A DNA stretch of 5,537 bases from Candidatus Scatomorpha merdipullorum. Lineage in GTDB: Bacteria; Bacillota; Clostridia; Oscillospirales; Oscillospiraceae. Location of the stretch: NCBI GenBank assembly GCA_018716795.1, contig DVJK01000038.1:1-5537 (forward strand). Reading direction: 5' to 3'. The position numbers and the translations under genes were made by a program. The notes under the pieces were generated by a model. It worked only from the letters and a program-made list of their open reading frames with translations. It was not told the DNA's origin and did no database searches. Shown piece by piece: positions 5,090 to 5,537 of the stretch (position 1 is its first letter; each line of letters opens with the position of its first letter).

Positions 5090-5537
5090 ATGGAGTATAA
5101 AACGGACATCGAGATAGCCCAGGCCTGCGAGAAGGAGAAGATAACCGCCGTTGCGGCGCGGGCCGGGATTGGCGAGGAATATATAGAGCAGTACGGGAAC
5201 TACAAGGCGAAGGTGGACTATAAGTTCCTGCGCGACCACGCGGACACGCCCGACGGCAAGCTCATCCTCGTGACCGCCATCACGCCGACGCCCGCCGGCG
5301 AGGGCAAGACGACGACCACCGTCGGTCTCACGGACGGCCTGCGGAAGATTGGCAAGAAGTCCATGGCGGCGCTGCGCGAGCCCTCGCTGGGCCCCGTGTT
5401 CGGCGTCAAGGGCGGCGCTGCCGGCGGCGGCTACGCCCAGGTGGTGCCGATGGAGGACATAAACCTGCACTTCACCGGCGACTTCCACGCCATAGGCGCT
5501 GCGAACAACCTGCTCGCCGCGATGCTGGACAACCACA
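5090..5537 (+). CDS. fhs: Formate-tetrahydrofolate ligase (3' end missing)
   Basis: Formate-tetrahydrofolate ligase (formyltetrahydrofolate synthetase) joins formate to tetrahydrofolate using ATP, giving 10-formyl-THF. This is the entry to the methyl branch of the Wood-Ljungdahl pathway and to one-carbon metabolism. The window holds 149 residues of a protein that is usually about 555-560 long. Visible are the typical N-terminal TDIEIAQA (5-12), the ATP loop TPTPAGEGKTTTT (65-77), and the family signatures REPSLGPVFGVKGGA (96-110) and DINLHFTGDFHAIGAANNLL (123-142). The ATG at 5090 is chosen because GGGAGG (5078-5083) is 6 bases upstream and the N-terminus matches the family. It lies 15 bp after the GH3 stop and has a likely promoter of its own at 5015-5043. 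The gene also occurs in many non-acetogenic anaerobes, so on its own it does not prove acetogenesis. The reading frame is open to the window end. Confidence 0.97.
   Translation, partial: MEYKTDIEIAQACEKEKITAVAARAGIGEEYIEQYGNYKAKVDYKFLRDHADTPDGKLILVTAITPTPAGEGKTTTTVGLTDGLRKIGKKSMAALREPSLGPVFGVKGGAAGGGYAQVVPMEDINLHFTGDFHAIGAANNLLAAMLDNH

Overview
The window is a G+C-rich stretch (most codons end in G or C) with four genes, all on the + strand, and no mobile genes, rRNA, tRNA or CRISPR. The gene set is a [NiFe]-hydrogenase maturation GTPase, an Mrp/NBP35 Fe-S carrier, a cytoplasmic GH3 glycosidase and formate-tetrahydrofolate ligase. With the strong GAGGTG-type ribosome binding sites, this suggests a strictly anaerobic, sugar-fermenting, hydrogen- and one-carbon-metabolising bacterium. 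A high-G+C clostridial lineage (Oscillospirales- or Christensenellales-like) is my best guess. That is inference from gene content; nothing here fixes the taxonomy.

Layout. Bases 2-403 hold the C-terminal part of hypB, cut by the window edge. After 10 bp comes a complete Mrp/NBP35-type P-loop ATPase (414-1271), so the two probably form the end of a maturation operon. A 308-bp non-coding region (1272-1579) follows. It holds two convincing terminators, two further hairpins, and two copies of a 17-bp GAAA-loop hairpin sequence at its two ends, the second followed by a T-tract just before the next ribosome binding site. A stand-alone class I SAM-dependent methyltransferase of unknown substrate occupies 1580-2482 and ends in a textbook terminator (2497-2527). 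A 189-bp promoter region carries a good sigma70-type promoter (2544-2572), a dyad overlapping its -10 box and a nested 20-bp palindrome. The GH3 gene (2672-5074) comes next. fhs starts 15 bp after its stop codon, runs off the window, and has a well-formed promoter inside the last 60 bases of the GH3 gene.

How they fit together. HypB inserts nickel into [NiFe] hydrogenase and Mrp-type proteins carry Fe-S clusters, so the first pair plausibly serves metalloenzyme assembly. The GH3 enzyme has no signal peptide and would split imported beta-glycosides in the cytoplasm. fhs charges formate onto tetrahydrofolate, probably as the first gene of a one-carbon operon beyond the window. I see no clear evidence of a new multi-gene system. 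The least explained DNA is the hairpin-rich intergenic region and the dyad-rich GH3 promoter.
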